The position numbers and the translations under genes are program-made. From NCBI GenBank assembly GCA_016791425.1, contig JAEUMQ010000016.1, positions 310,001 to 374,000 on the forward strand: a DNA stretch of 64,000 nt. The letters run 5' to 3'. Below, one piece after another: positions 51,254-59,562 of this stretch. The notes beneath the pieces are model-generated. The model was not told where the DNA came from. It made no database searches and saw only the letters and a list, made by a program, of their open reading frames with translations. This DNA is from Hyphomonadaceae bacterium. GTDB lineage: Bacteria > Pseudomonadota > Alphaproteobacteria > Caulobacterales > Aquidulcibacteraceae. Within the stretch, counting starts at the first letter, position 1. Each line of letters starts with the position of its first letter.

Positions 51254-52174
51254 GTGACGAACATCTATTTCGATCAGTTTTTGCCGGACGCCGAACGGCG
51301 CGGCGCCATCTATGGCGGCGACCTGTTTGTCTATTCGGCGAACAAGGGCGCGCTGAAGCTGGTCGAGCACGCGCGCGACATGATCGACGCGGCGTTTCCC
51401 AACCTCGATCCCGAATATGCGCAGTTCGACATGCCGGTCGAGGAATACGCCGCCACCCTGGCCAAGCTGAAGCCCGCCTTCATCCATCACCCGACGTCGA
51501 AGGCCTGCATCATCGAGATGCTCGAGCAATTGGGCTGCGATCCGGACAAGACCCATTTCGACGTGCCGCGCATGCGCACGTCCACCTCGGACAATTACCT
51601 CACCACCGGCATCGCCTACGTTTTCCATCCCCACCGCGACACCTGGTATTCCGCGCCGCCGTGCCAGATCAATTGGTGGCTGCCGATCTTCCCGATCCAG
51701 TCCGACAACGGCATGTCCTTCCACCCGCACTATTTTAAGAACGGCGTGAAGAACAATTCCGAGGTCTACGACTATTATCGTTGGAACCAGGAATCCCGCG
51801 CCAGCGCCGCCAGCCACGTCAAGAGCGACACCCGCGTGCAGCCCAAGCCGCAGGAGCAGGTCGAGCTTGACCCGCAGATCCGCATCGTCGCCCCGCCGGG
51901 CGCCGTGACGGCCTTCTCCGCCGCCCAGCTGCACGCCAGCGTCCCCAACACCTCCGGCCGCACGCGCTTCTCCATCGATTTCCGCACCGTGAATGTCGAT
52001 GACGTCGCCTCCAAACGCGGCGCCATCAACGTGGACTCCCGTTGCACCGGCACTGCGCTGCGCGACTTCCTGCGCATGCGCGATCTCGCCCGCGTGCCGG
52101 ACGAGCTCGCCTCCCTCTATGACGAAGGCGCAAGCGACGGCGTGAAGATTTACGAGCCGAGCACGGAGCGCTGA
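51254..52174 (+). CDS. 2OG-Fe(II)-type dioxygenase of unknown substrate
   Basis: 306 residues from a GTG at 51254 with GGGGA upstream; the open frame extends back to 51149 but without a ribosome site. The iron triad reads HPHRDTW (His127, Asp129) and AAQLHASVPNTSGRTRFSIDFR (His227, with Arg236 or Arg238 for 2-oxoglutarate), as in phytanoyl-CoA-dioxygenase-like enzymes. Aromatic segments (INWWLPIFPIQSDNGMSFHPHYF) line the likely active site. I do not recognise a characterised relative. It precedes the sugar methyltransferase and cytidylyltransferase, so it may oxidise a sugar or lipid in surface-glycan synthesis. Confidence 0.65.
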   Translation: MTNIYFDQFLPDAERRGAIYGGDLFVYSANKGALKLVEHARDMIDAAFPNLDPEYAQFDMPVEEYAATLAKLKPAFIHHPTSKACIIEMLEQLGCDPDKTHFDVPRMRTSTSDNYLTTGIAYVFHPHRDTWYSAPPCQINWWLPIFPIQSDNGMSFHPHYFKNGVKNNSEVYDYYRWNQESRASAASHVKSDTRVQPKPQEQVELDPQIRIVAPPGAVTAFSAAQLHASVPNTSGRTRFSIDFRTVNVDDVASKRGAINVDSRCTGTALRDFLRMRDLARVPDELASLYDEGASDGVKIYEPSTER

Positions 52175-52366
52175 AACGCGCCTCGGCGCTGCGTTGCCCC
52201 GCCCGCGCTAATTGCATTCGAGGCTTGAGCTGATAAGGATAGTCGCAGACGACGCGGGACCTCAAAGACATGCGCCGATTGCGATTTTCCCGCGATTAGC
52301 GCGCCGCGGAGTGAACGCCCGAAGGACGAAGACCAAGGTCCAGCATAGGGCCAGGTGGAGAAGTTG

Positions 52367-53668
52367 ATGAACGAGGGTATGAGCGGGGTTCTCGACAGCG
52401 CGCCGGACGGCGCGGCGGTCGCGGCATCCATCCTGGCCAATCCGCATTGCCGCCATTGCGGCGAGGAGCTGACTCTCGTGATGGCCGATCTGGGCACGAG
52501 CCCGATCGCCAACGACTATCTCGATCCGCGCCGCCATCTCGCGGCCGAGCCTATCTACCCGCTGGAAGTGCGCGTCTGCCGCTCCTGCCGCCTCGCCCAG
52601 ACGCGCGACGTGGTGCGCGCCGACTCCATCTTCCGCGAGGACTACGCCTATTTCTCCTCGATCTCCGCGAGCTGGGTGGAGCACGCCCGCCGCTATGTCG
52701 AGGCGATGAGCAAGCGCTTCAAGCTCGGCAAGAAATCCACGATCGTCGAGATCGCCTCCAATGACGGCTACCTCCTGCAATTCGTGCAGGCCGCCGGCAT
52801 GCGCTGCCTCGGCGTCGAGCCGTGCGAGTCCGTCGCCGCCGCCGCGCGGGATAAAGGCATCGAGACCCTGGTCGCCTTCTTCGGCGTCGAGCTCGCCGAG
52901 AAGCTCCTTGCCGACGGCTACGCCGCCGACCTCATCACCGCCAACAACGTCCTCGCCCACGTGCCGGACATCAACGACTTCCTCGGCGGCGTGGCGAAGC
53001 TCCTGAAGCCCGAAGGCGTCGCGACCTTCGAATTCCCTCACCTCCTGCGCGTCATGGAGCGCAACCACTTCGACACGATCTATCACGAGCACTTCTCGTA
53101 TCTCTCGCTGATCGCCGGCCAGCGCATCTTCGCCAAGGCCGGCCTGCGCATCTTCGATGTCGAGGATCTCACCACCCACGGCGGCTCGATCCGCTTCTTC
53201 GCCTGCCGCAATGACGCCGCGCACAAGGAAACGCCGAACATCGCCCGCACCCTGGACGAGGAACGCGCCTACGGCCTCGACGGCGACGCGCGCTACATCG
53301 AATGGTGCGAGGGCGTGGCCGAGACCAAGCGCCGCCTCCTGGACGTGCTCATCCCGCTGAAGCGCGCCGGCAAGCGCATCGCAGGCTACGGCGCGGCGGC
53401 CAAGGGCGTGACGCTGCTCAATTATTGCGGCGTCGGCGGAGATTTCCTCGACTTCATCGCCGACCGCGCGCCCTCCAAGCAGGGCCGCCTGATGCCCGGC
53501 GTGCGCGTGCCGATCCTCTCGCCGGACAGAATTTTCGCCGAGAAGCCGGACTACATCCTCATCCTGCCCTGGAACCTCAAGGAAGAGGTGAAGGCGCAGA
53601 TGGCCGCCGCGCGCGAATGGGGCTGCAAGTTCATCGTCCCCATCCCGGTCCCGGTCATCGAGGACTGA
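52367..53668 (+). CDS. NDP-hexose C-methyltransferase-like protein
   Basis: 433 residues from ATG 52367 (GGAG 6 bp upstream). Three domains as in TylC3-type sugar C-methyltransferases: an N-terminal zinc site with Cys28, Cys31, Cys71 and Cys74 (PHCRHCGEE, VCRSCRLAQ), a SAM-binding Rossmann domain (STIVEIASNDGYLLQF, LLKPEGVATFEFPHLL, TIYHEHFSYLSL), and a C-terminal domain (IAGYGAAAKGVTLLNYCG). Characterised members add a methyl to C3 of a 4-keto-6-deoxy NDP-sugar, making branched sugars of antibiotics or O-antigens. The downstream rfbF suggests a CDP-activated substrate. Confidence 0.85.
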   Translation: MNEGMSGVLDSAPDGAAVAASILANPHCRHCGEELTLVMADLGTSPIANDYLDPRRHLAAEPIYPLEVRVCRSCRLAQTRDVVRADSIFREDYAYFSSISASWVEHARRYVEAMSKRFKLGKKSTIVEIASNDGYLLQFVQAAGMRCLGVEPCESVAAAARDKGIETLVAFFGVELAEKLLADGYAADLITANNVLAHVPDINDFLGGVAKLLKPEGVATFEFPHLLRVMERNHFDTIYHEHFSYLSLIAGQRIFAKAGLRIFDVEDLTTHGGSIRFFACRNDAAHKETPNIARTLDEERAYGLDGDARYIEWCEGVAETKRRLLDVLIPLKRAGKRIAGYGAAAKGVTLLNYCGVGGDFLDFIADRAPSKQGRLMPGVRVPILSPDRIFAEKPDYILILPWNLKEEVKAQMAAAREWGCKFIVPIPVPVIED

Positions 53669-53733
53669 CCCAAGGTCCGGCGCAGGCTGGCGAAAGCGCG
53701 CCCGGATGTGCTTCAAAACTTCGCGTTCGGCGC

Positions 53734-53749
53734 GACCGCATTTGCGGTC
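53734..53749. other. small palindrome upstream of rfbF
   Basis: GACCGC-ATTT-GCGGTC is a perfect 6-4-6 inverted repeat 40 bp before the cytidylyltransferase start, in the 121-bp gap after the methyltransferase. Operator or weak hairpin; nothing more can be said. Confidence 0.3.
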
Positions 53750-53789
53750 ATTGCGCGAGAGCGCTTAGCTGGCTTCCGGAGCCTCTTGA

Positions 53790-54560
53790 ATGAAAGTCGT
53801 CATCTTCGCCGGCGGATTGGGCACGCGCCTCTCCGAGGAGACCGCCATCCGCCCCAAGCCGATGGTCGAGATCGGCGGCAAGCCGATCCTCTGGCACATC
53901 ATGAAGATCTTCGCCGCCTACGGGCACACCGATTTCATCGTGCTCGGCGGATACAAGGTCGACACCATCCGCTCCTGGCTGCTGAACTATTCGCGCCTCT
54001 CCAGCGACTTCACCGTCGATCTCGCATCCGGCGGCATCGTCTGGCAGCGCACGCAGGCCGAGCCCTGGAAGGTCACCGTGCTCGACACCGGCCTTGAGAC
54101 CATGACCGGCGGGCGCCTGAAGCGCGCGCGCGACATCATCGGCAAGGGCACGTTCTTCCTCACCTATGGCGACGGCGTCGCCGACGTGGACGTCGGCGAG
54201 CTGCTCGCCTTCCACAAGAAGATGGGCAAGACCTGCACCGTCACCGCCGTGCAGCCGCCCGGCCGCTTCGGCGTCATGGGGCTCTCCAGCGACGGCGATG
54301 AAGTCACCCATTTCCGCGAGAAGGACAGCCTCGACGTCGGCGTCATCAATGGCGGCTTCTTCGTGTGCGAGTCCGGCGTTTTCGACGTCGTGGACGCCGA
54401 CGACACGGTCTGGGAGCAGGCGCCCATGCGCCGCCTGGTGGAGAAGGGCGAACTCGCCTGCTACCGCCACAACGGCTTCTGGGAAGCCATGGACACGTTG
54501 CGCGATAAGGCGGTGCTCGAGGCCGCCTATCAGAAGGGCGCGCCCTGGATCAAGGACTAG
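53790..54560 (+). CDS. rfbF: glucose-1-phosphate cytidylyltransferase
   Basis: 256 residues, the normal length. Nucleotidyltransferase signature at the N-terminus: MKVVIFAGGLGTRLSEETA, then RPKPMVEIGGKPILWHIMK. The family-specific FLTYGDGVADVDVGELLAFHKK and VTAVQPPGRFGVMGL, with the ending NGFWEAMDTLRDK, identify RfbF/DdhA rather than RfbA. It makes CDP-glucose from CTP and glucose-1-phosphate, the entry to CDP-3,6-dideoxyhexoses and related branched sugars. The usual next enzyme, CDP-glucose 4,6-dehydratase (RfbG), is not adjacent. Confidence 0.94.
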   Translation: MKVVIFAGGLGTRLSEETAIRPKPMVEIGGKPILWHIMKIFAAYGHTDFIVLGGYKVDTIRSWLLNYSRLSSDFTVDLASGGIVWQRTQAEPWKVTVLDTGLETMTGGRLKRARDIIGKGTFFLTYGDGVADVDVGELLAFHKKMGKTCTVTAVQPPGRFGVMGLSSDGDEVTHFREKDSLDVGVINGGFFVCESGVFDVVDADDTVWEQAPMRRLVEKGELACYRHNGFWEAMDTLRDKAVLEAAYQKGAPWIKD

Positions 54561-54570
54561 CCGCGGCTGA

Positions 54571-55602
54571 TCAGGAATCGTCGTTCATCTGCTCGTTGAT
54601 GCCGCGATCGTCGGTAGCCAGGCAAAGCTGCAGATAGTCCGTGAAGCGCGGCGGCGCACGCACGCCTTCGCCCATCAAACGGCTATTGTCGAAGAGCACG
54701 CTCGGGAACCGGCAATAGAGCTCGATCGCCCGCAGGATGCGCCGCGCGTGCTCACCGAATTGCTCAGCCGCCCAGTCTCGATCCTCCGCGATCTCACCCA
54801 TGACCCGGTAGGCCTCCGCGCCGCCGAACGCCGCCGCGATCTCGCGCCACGTGCAGCACGAAGTCTCCCCCGCCGAGATGTGATAGCGCGCATGCTTCAG
54901 CTCCGGCTTGAACAAGAGCGCCACGATCGCCTCCGCGGCGAAATCCACCGGCACGATGTCCTCGCGCGACTCCAATGGCCAGGGAACGCGCTTCAGGCGA
55001 TCGAGCGCGCGATAGAACCAGAAGAGGCTCGCCGACGGCCCGCAGCCGAGCGTCGAATGCCCCACGATCACCGACGGGCGTGCGATCACCAGCGGCAGGT
55101 CGATCTCGCGAAGCCGGAGCTCCGCCTCGGCCTTGGATCGCGTGTACGCCACGACGTGATCGGCGTCGGCGCGCGGATAATCGTCCTCCCCAAGCAGCGC
55201 CCCACGCACGCCGCCCCCCGGCCCGATCCCGCACGCGAACGCGGTGCCGACATGCACGTAGCGCTCCAGCCGCGGCGCACGCGCCATGCGCCGCGCCAAC
55301 GCCAGCGCGCCATCGACATTCACCTCCCGCACGCCTGGCGCATCCTTGAACGAGGTGTTGGCCGCCGCATGCGCCACATGCGTCGCATCGTCGAGCCTGG
55401 GATCCTCGAAGTGCGCGAGATCGCCATGGATGATCTCGACGCCTTGAGAAGAAGCGCCGAAGCGCGCCAGCGAGCGCGCGAGCCGCGCCTCCGCATCGCC
55501 GCGCACGAGCGCCAGCACGCGGCAATCCCGCCTCGCCGCCAGATGCGCGATCATCGCGCCGCCGAGCAGCCCCGTCCCGCCGGTGACGAGCACGACCTTC
55601 AC
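54571..55602 (-). CDS. extended SDR, NAD(P)-dependent reductase/epimerase-like
   Basis: 343 residues from a GTG at 55602. Extended SDR features: VLVTGGTGLLGGAMIAHL at the start, HAAANTSFKDAPGVREVNVDGALAL, and catalytic VAYTRSKAEAEL (YxxxK). The DIVPVDFAAEAIVALL segment and EVNVDG are typical of the thioester-reductase/fatty-acyl-reductase-like branch (NAD_binding_4) more than of nucleotide-sugar epimerases. Substrate uncertain: a lipid or a sugar. It converges on rfbF with a 10-bp gap, so it is not in the same transcript. Confidence 0.75.
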   Translation of the reverse strand: MKVVLVTGGTGLLGGAMIAHLAARRDCRVLALVRGDAEARLARSLARFGASSQGVEIIHGDLAHFEDPRLDDATHVAHAAANTSFKDAPGVREVNVDGALALARRMARAPRLERYVHVGTAFACGIGPGGGVRGALLGEDDYPRADADHVVAYTRSKAEAELRLREIDLPLVIARPSVIVGHSTLGCGPSASLFWFYRALDRLKRVPWPLESREDIVPVDFAAEAIVALLFKPELKHARYHISAGETSCCTWREIAAAFGGAEAYRVMGEIAEDRDWAAEQFGEHARRILRAIELYCRFPSVLFDNSRLMGEGVRAPPRFTDYLQLCLATDDRGINEQMNDDS

Positions 55603-55633
55603 GCGCTGATCCGATGCGCAGGAGAGCCGCGGC

Positions 55634-56074
55634 TCATCCGCCGCTGCAGCTCATGCCGGAACTCTTGGTCGCCCCTTCCCCGAAGCCGCCTCGGATCGTG
55701 GTGTCGGTGGTCGCCGCCAGCGGCGAGACGCCGTTGATCGCGTTCGCCCCCGCGCCCGGATCGCCCGGCGGCGCGACGCTGTGGCCGGCCGCGTGCCACG
55801 GCCCCCACGCATAGGCCGTTCCCGCCGCCAGCGCCTCCGCATGGCATACCGAAAGGTCCTTCTGCAGCAGGCAATCGTCGAGCACCGCGAAGTCCGCTTC
55901 CACCGCGCAGGGCTCCGCCGGATAATCCTGCTTGCAGACGTCCACGGACGCATAGCCGTTGCGCCGCATCTCGACGCGCTCGACCGCCTCATCCGGCGTT
56001 TGCGAATAGCACCCGATGACGCCCACGGCGCCCACCGACGCGAACGCGACCGCCCTGCAACGCCAACGCTTCAT
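55634..56074 (-). CDS. DUF1190 (YgiB)-like lipoprotein
   Basis: 146 residues from ATG 56074. Signal sequence ending in a lipobox-like VGVIGC (Cys21). The mature part has a Cys-rich region (DVCKQDYPAEPCAVEADFAVLDDCLLQKDLSVCH) and a Gly/Ser-rich tail whose IRGGFGEGATKSSGM resembles the TRGGFG ending of E. coli YgiB, the DUF1190 prototype. The match is by eye over a short segment. Function unknown; YgiB lies with ygiC, a glutathionylspermidine-synthase-like gene, but no such partner is seen here. Confidence 0.5.
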   Translation of the reverse strand: MKRWRCRAVAFASVGAVGVIGCYSQTPDEAVERVEMRRNGYASVDVCKQDYPAEPCAVEADFAVLDDCLLQKDLSVCHAEALAAGTAYAWGPWHAAGHSVAPPGDPGAGANAINGVSPLAATTDTTIRGGFGEGATKSSGMSCSGG

Positions 56075-56189
56075 CGCTTCACCATCCGCTTCGCGCACTA
56101 TGGTAGAAGCGTCTTCAACGCAAGCGCGGAGAGCTGCCTGCACGATTTGCGGGCGCCGCTGCCGAAGCGCTGCGCTTGCGTCTCCGCTT

Positions 56190-56870
56190 CTAGGCCGCCT
56201 GCAATTCCTCCAGCGCCGAGCGGCTGCACATCACCACGCGCCGCGAGCTCGGCAGCGCGATCGCATGGTCCCGCTCCATCTGCGTGAAGGCGCGCGACAC
56301 CGTCTCGATCGTCAGCGCGAGATAGTCTGCGATGTCGGCGCGCGACATCGGCAGATCCAGTTCCCTGCGGCCCGAGAAGCGGTCCGCGAAGCGCAGCAGG
56401 AACGCCGCCACCCGCTCGCCCGCGCCCTTGCGCCCGAGCACGATCGCGTGCTCCTGCGCTTCGTGCAGCTGGTTGCTGGCGAACGTCAGGAGCGCGCCGG
56501 CCGCAGCGACATCCTCGCGCGCCGCCTTCTCCACCGCCGAGCGCCGCACGAGCACGATCTCGCACGCCGTCACCGCCTCCGCCGAACAGGAATGCGGGCC
56601 CCCCAGATCGAGCCCGAACACGTCGCCGGCCATGTGGAACCCGAGGATCTGGCGCCGCCCGTCGCTGGTGAAGCGCATGGTGCGGACCGTCCCCGACACG
56701 ACGCCATAGACATAGTCCGCCGGCTCGCCTTCGCCGAAGACCTCTTCATTGCGGCCATAGCGGACGCGAACGCCTTGCATTTTCAGCATGCCGAAATCGA
56801 TCGTCCCCGACGCGTTGGCGACGCGGCTGGGCTGGGCGTTCCGGAACTCGATGTGCGTGGCTTCGCTCAT
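56190..56870 (-). CDS. fixK: Crp/Fnr family regulator, FixK-type
   Basis: 226 residues from ATG 56870. A cyclic-nucleotide-like sensor domain (VFGEGEPADYVYGVVSGTVRTMRFTSDGRRQILGFHMAGDVFGLD) and a dimer helix precede the HTH MSRADIADYLALTIETVSRAFTQ. The E-x-x-S-R recognition helix reads TTGAT-N4-ATCAA-type boxes. The N-terminal cysteine cluster that binds FeS in FNR is missing, so it is a FixK, controlled by its expression level, rather than an oxygen sensor. It is divergent from fixL, across a 139-bp gap with a candidate FixJ site, and boxes it could bind lie at 59137 and 60185. Confidence 0.88.
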   Translation of the reverse strand: MSEATHIEFRNAQPSRVANASGTIDFGMLKMQGVRVRYGRNEEVFGEGEPADYVYGVVSGTVRTMRFTSDGRRQILGFHMAGDVFGLDLGGPHSCSAEAVTACEIVLVRRSAVEKAAREDVAAAGALLTFASNQLHEAQEHAIVLGRKGAGERVAAFLLRFADRFSGRRELDLPMSRADIADYLALTIETVSRAFTQMERDHAIALPSSRRVVMCSRSALEELQAA

Positions 56871-56934
56871 GGCGCTCTCCCTGACGCCCAAACCCTATCG
56901 GCGGGCGGGCGCCCGAGAAAATTCGGGACGAACG

Positions 56935-56953
56935 CTTAGGGGAAACTACCTAG
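56935..56953. promoter_or_regulatory. candidate FixJ-binding region in fixK-fixL gap
   Basis: CTTAGG...CCTAG forms an imperfect dyad around GGAAACTA. On the fixK strand it reads CTAGGTAGTTTCCCC, similar to my recollection of FixJ sites (GTAMGTAG-type, followed by TTTCCC) in fixK promoters. It lies 64 bp upstream of fixK. A CCCGA/TCGGG dyad (56912-56927) lies nearer fixK. Confidence 0.4.
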
Positions 56954-57009
56954 CTGCCGGCGCAGCCGCTTGGCCGCTCCCGCGCGGTTCGGCTAAGTCT
57001 GGCACGTCC

Positions 57010-58536
57010 ATGCCCGCCCAGGAGCCCGTCTTCATCGCCCCGGCCACCGATGGCGTGCGCCGCCTCCTGTCGGACCGCGGCTTCGTCGCGCTCGGCGCCA
57101 CGCTGGCCGCCTGGGTCATGACGTTCGCGGTCGTCGCCGCCCTGCGCGCGCTCGCGCCGCAGACGCCGGTCCTGGCGCTCTTCATGCTGCTGGTGGTCGT
57201 CGTCGCCATGCTGGAGGGCGCCGGCCCCGGCGTACTGGCGACCGCCTTGAGCCTCGCCGCGATCCTCGTGCTCGGCGCGCCGGACGGGTCGGCGGCGCCG
57301 GCCGCCCTTATCATGTTTCTCGCCGCCGGGATCTTGTCTTCCGTCGGCGGCGAGTGGGTCGTCCGTCGGCGCCTGCGCGACGAGCGCGCCAGCCAGACGC
57401 TGCTGGAGCGCGAAGCGCTGCTGCGCTCGATCTTCGATTCCGCGCCCGATGCAATGATCGTCATCGACGAGAAGGGCATCGTCCAATCCTACAGTGCCGC
57501 CGCGCAGCGCATGTTCGGCTGGAGCGCAGTGGAGATCCTCGGCCGCAACGTCTCCACCCTCATGCCCGCGCCCTTCCGCCAGGAGCATGACGGCTACCTG
57601 CACCGCTATCTGAGCACGAGCGAGCGACGCATCATCGGCATCGGCCGCATCGTCGCCGGCGAGCGCAAGGACGGCTCCACCTTCCCGATGGAGCTCAATG
57701 TCGGCGAGGTCCGCTCCCCCCACGGCCGCTTCTTCACCGGCTTCGTGCGCGACCTCACCGAGCGCCAGGAGACCGAGGCGCGCCTGCAGGAGCTGCAATC
57801 CGAGCTCGTCCACATCTCGCGCCTCTCCGCGATGGGCGAGATGGCCTCCGCCCTCGCTCATGAGCTCAATCAGCCGCTGAGCGCCATTTCCAACTACCTC
57901 TCCGGCGCCCGCCGGCTGCTGGAGCAGACGCCCAACGCCGACTCCCGCTCCACCGAAGCGATTGGCAAGGCCGCCGAGCAGGCCATTCGCGCCGGCGATA
58001 TCATCCGGCGCCTGCGCGACTTCATCGCCCGCGGCGAAAGCGAGCGCAGCGTGGAATCTCTCACACGCCTGGTGCAGGAGGCGTGCACGCTCGCGCTCGT
58101 GGGCGCCAAGGAATACGGCGTGCGCGTCCAGTATCGGCTCGATCCGCGCGTCGAGCGCGTGATCGTCGATCGCGTGCAGATCCAACAGGTGCTGCTCAAT
58201 CTGGTGCGCAACGCCCTCGACGCGATGCGCGGCCAGCCCGGCCGCCGCGAGCTTGTTGTCTCCACCGAGCAGGCCGCCGATTCCATGGCCCGCGTCAGCG
58301 TCGCCGACACCGGCCCCGGCCTCGATCCCGACGCCGCCGCCCGCCTCTTCCAGCCCTTCGTGACCACCAAGGCGCAAGGCATGGGCGTCGGGCTGTCCAT
58401 CTCCAAGACCATCGTGGAGGCCCACGGCGGGCAGATCTGGCACGAGCGCAATCCCGAAGGCGGCGCCATCTTCCGCTTTACGATGCGCCTCGCCAACGGC
58501 GTCGGCGAAGCCGAGAACGGAAAGGACGAGCGGTGA
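57010..58536 (+). CDS. fixL: oxygen-sensing histidine kinase FixL
   Basis: 508 residues from ATG 57010. About three or four N-terminal membrane helices (~25-112) lead to a PAS domain with the heme ligands of Bradyrhizobium FixL. Proximal His200 matches His193 (EHDGY), Arg206 matches Arg199 and the oxygen-contacting Arg220 matches Arg213 (IIGIGR), all with one constant offset of 7. FixL His214 is Arg207 here. The kinase follows, with phospho-His284 in ALAHELNQPL and ATPase motifs NLVRNALDAM and DTGPGLD. Deoxy-heme should activate phosphorylation of FixJ, encoded next with a GTGA overlap. Confidence 0.94.
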   Translation: MPAQEPVFIAPATDGVRRLLSDRGFVALGATLAAWVMTFAVVAALRALAPQTPVLALFMLLVVVVAMLEGAGPGVLATALSLAAILVLGAPDGSAAPAALIMFLAAGILSSVGGEWVVRRRLRDERASQTLLEREALLRSIFDSAPDAMIVIDEKGIVQSYSAAAQRMFGWSAVEILGRNVSTLMPAPFRQEHDGYLHRYLSTSERRIIGIGRIVAGERKDGSTFPMELNVGEVRSPHGRFFTGFVRDLTERQETEARLQELQSELVHISRLSAMGEMASALAHELNQPLSAISNYLSGARRLLEQTPNADSRSTEAIGKAAEQAIRAGDIIRRLRDFIARGESERSVESLTRLVQEACTLALVGAKEYGVRVQYRLDPRVERVIVDRVQIQQVLLNLVRNALDAMRGQPGRRELVVSTEQAADSMARVSVADTGPGLDPDAAARLFQPFVTTKAQGMGVGLSISKTIVEAHGGQIWHERNPEGGAIFRFTMRLANGVGEAENGKDER

Positions 58537-59132
58537 TCCACATCATCGACGACGACGAGGCGATGCGGGAATCCCTGCAATTCCTGCTTGCCTCCGCGCA
58601 GCTGGACTCGCGCACCTATGAATCCGCAACTGCCCTCCTCGCGCGCGTCGATGAGCTCGAGCCCGGCTGCATCGTCACCGATGTCCGCATGCCCGGCATG
58701 GACGGCCTCGACCTCGTCCGCCGCCTGAACGCGCTCGCCGTTCCCCACCCCGTCATCGTCCTCACCGGACACGCCGACGTGCCGCTCGCCGTCGAGGCGA
58801 TGAAGCTCGGCGTGCTGGAATTCCTGGAGAAGCCCTTCACCGACGACGCGCTGCTGCAGGCGGTGAACGCGGCGCTTTCCCTGAGCGGCGCCGCCGCGGT
58901 CCGCGGCGCCGAGCGCGAGGAGCTTCTCGCCCGCCGCGCCCTGCTCACCGCGCGCGAGCGCGACGTGTTCGACGCCATTGTCGCCGGCGATTCCAACAAG
59001 GTCGCCGCCCAGCGTCTCGGCATCTCCCCCCGCACGGTGGAAATCTACCGCGCCAACGTGATGGCCAAGATGCACGCCGGCAGCCTGTCGGAGCTCGTCC
59101 GCATGGCGCTGCGCTGCGAGGAGAAGCCTTGA
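58533..59132 (+). CDS. fixJ: response regulator FixJ
   Basis: 199 residues from a GTG at 58533 that overlaps the fixL TGA. Receiver domain (IHIIDDDEAMRESLQFLL; phospho-acceptor Asp50 in CIVTDVRMPGMDG; VIVLTGHADV; LEFLEKPF) and a C-terminal LuxR-type HTH (LTARERDVFDAIVAGDSNKVAAQRLGISPRTVEIYRANVMAKM). The PRTVEIYR recognition helix and overall length are those of FixJ. When phosphorylated by FixL at low oxygen, it should activate fixK and probably other operons. Confidence 0.95.
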   Translation: MIHIIDDDEAMRESLQFLLASAQLDSRTYESATALLARVDELEPGCIVTDVRMPGMDGLDLVRRLNALAVPHPVIVLTGHADVPLAVEAMKLGVLEFLEKPFTDDALLQAVNAALSLSGAAAVRGAEREELLARRALLTARERDVFDAIVAGDSNKVAAQRLGISPRTVEIYRANVMAKMHAGSLSELVRMALRCEEKP

Positions 59133-59136
59133 GCCG

Positions 59137-59150
59137 TTGAGAGCGATCAA
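59137..59150. promoter_or_regulatory. FixK/FNR-type box upstream of the fixT-like gene
   Basis: TTGAG-AGCG-ATCAA matches TTGAT-N4-ATCAA at nine of ten positions. It starts 5 bp past the fixJ stop and ends 36 bp before the receiver gene's ATG. The same variant half-site TTGAG recurs at 60185. Confidence 0.65.
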
Positions 59151-59186
59151 TGCGCCGCCCGCGGCGCGCATGCTTCCTCACGCGCC

Positions 59187-59562
59187 ATGGCTCGCAGCCC
59201 CACCGCCGCCCAGCCGACCATCCTGCTCGTCGATGACGACCGCGCCGTCCTGAGCGCGATCGCCTTCGCCCTGGCCACCGACGGGCTCGACGTCGCCGGT
59301 TTCGCGAACGCCGAAGCTGCGCTCGCCGCGCGTCCGCGGCAGGTCGCGTGCGTCATCGTCGATGAGAAGCTCCCCGGCCTCTCGGGCCTCGATCTCGTGG
59401 ACTCTCTGCGCCGTGACGGCGTCGCCGCGCCGGCGATCCTGATCACCACCGCGCCGTCCGCGGCGCTGCGTCGGCGAGCGCGGCGTTGAAATCCTCGAGA
59501 AGCCGCTCCTCGGCGATGCGCTCGCCTGCGCCGTCCGGCGCCTCGTTGCGCTTCAGGCTTAG
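59187..59562 (+). pseudogene. fixT: fixT-like single-domain receiver, apparent frameshift near the 3' end
   Basis: From ATG 59187 the frame encodes a receiver domain (TILLVDDDRAVLSAIAFAL, phospho-acceptor Asp59 in VIVDEKLPGLSG, Thr region ILITTAPS) but stops early at 59487-59489 after ~100 residues. Directly after, another frame continues with GVEILEKPLLGDAL, the conserved Lys-Pro end of a receiver, to TAG 59560-59562. One extra base, or two lost, in 59470-59481 explains this. In Caulobacter and Sinorhizobium, FixT is a FixK-dependent receiver-like protein that inhibits FixL. The FixK-type box and location support that identity. Real mutation or sequencing error cannot be told apart here. Confidence 0.65.
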
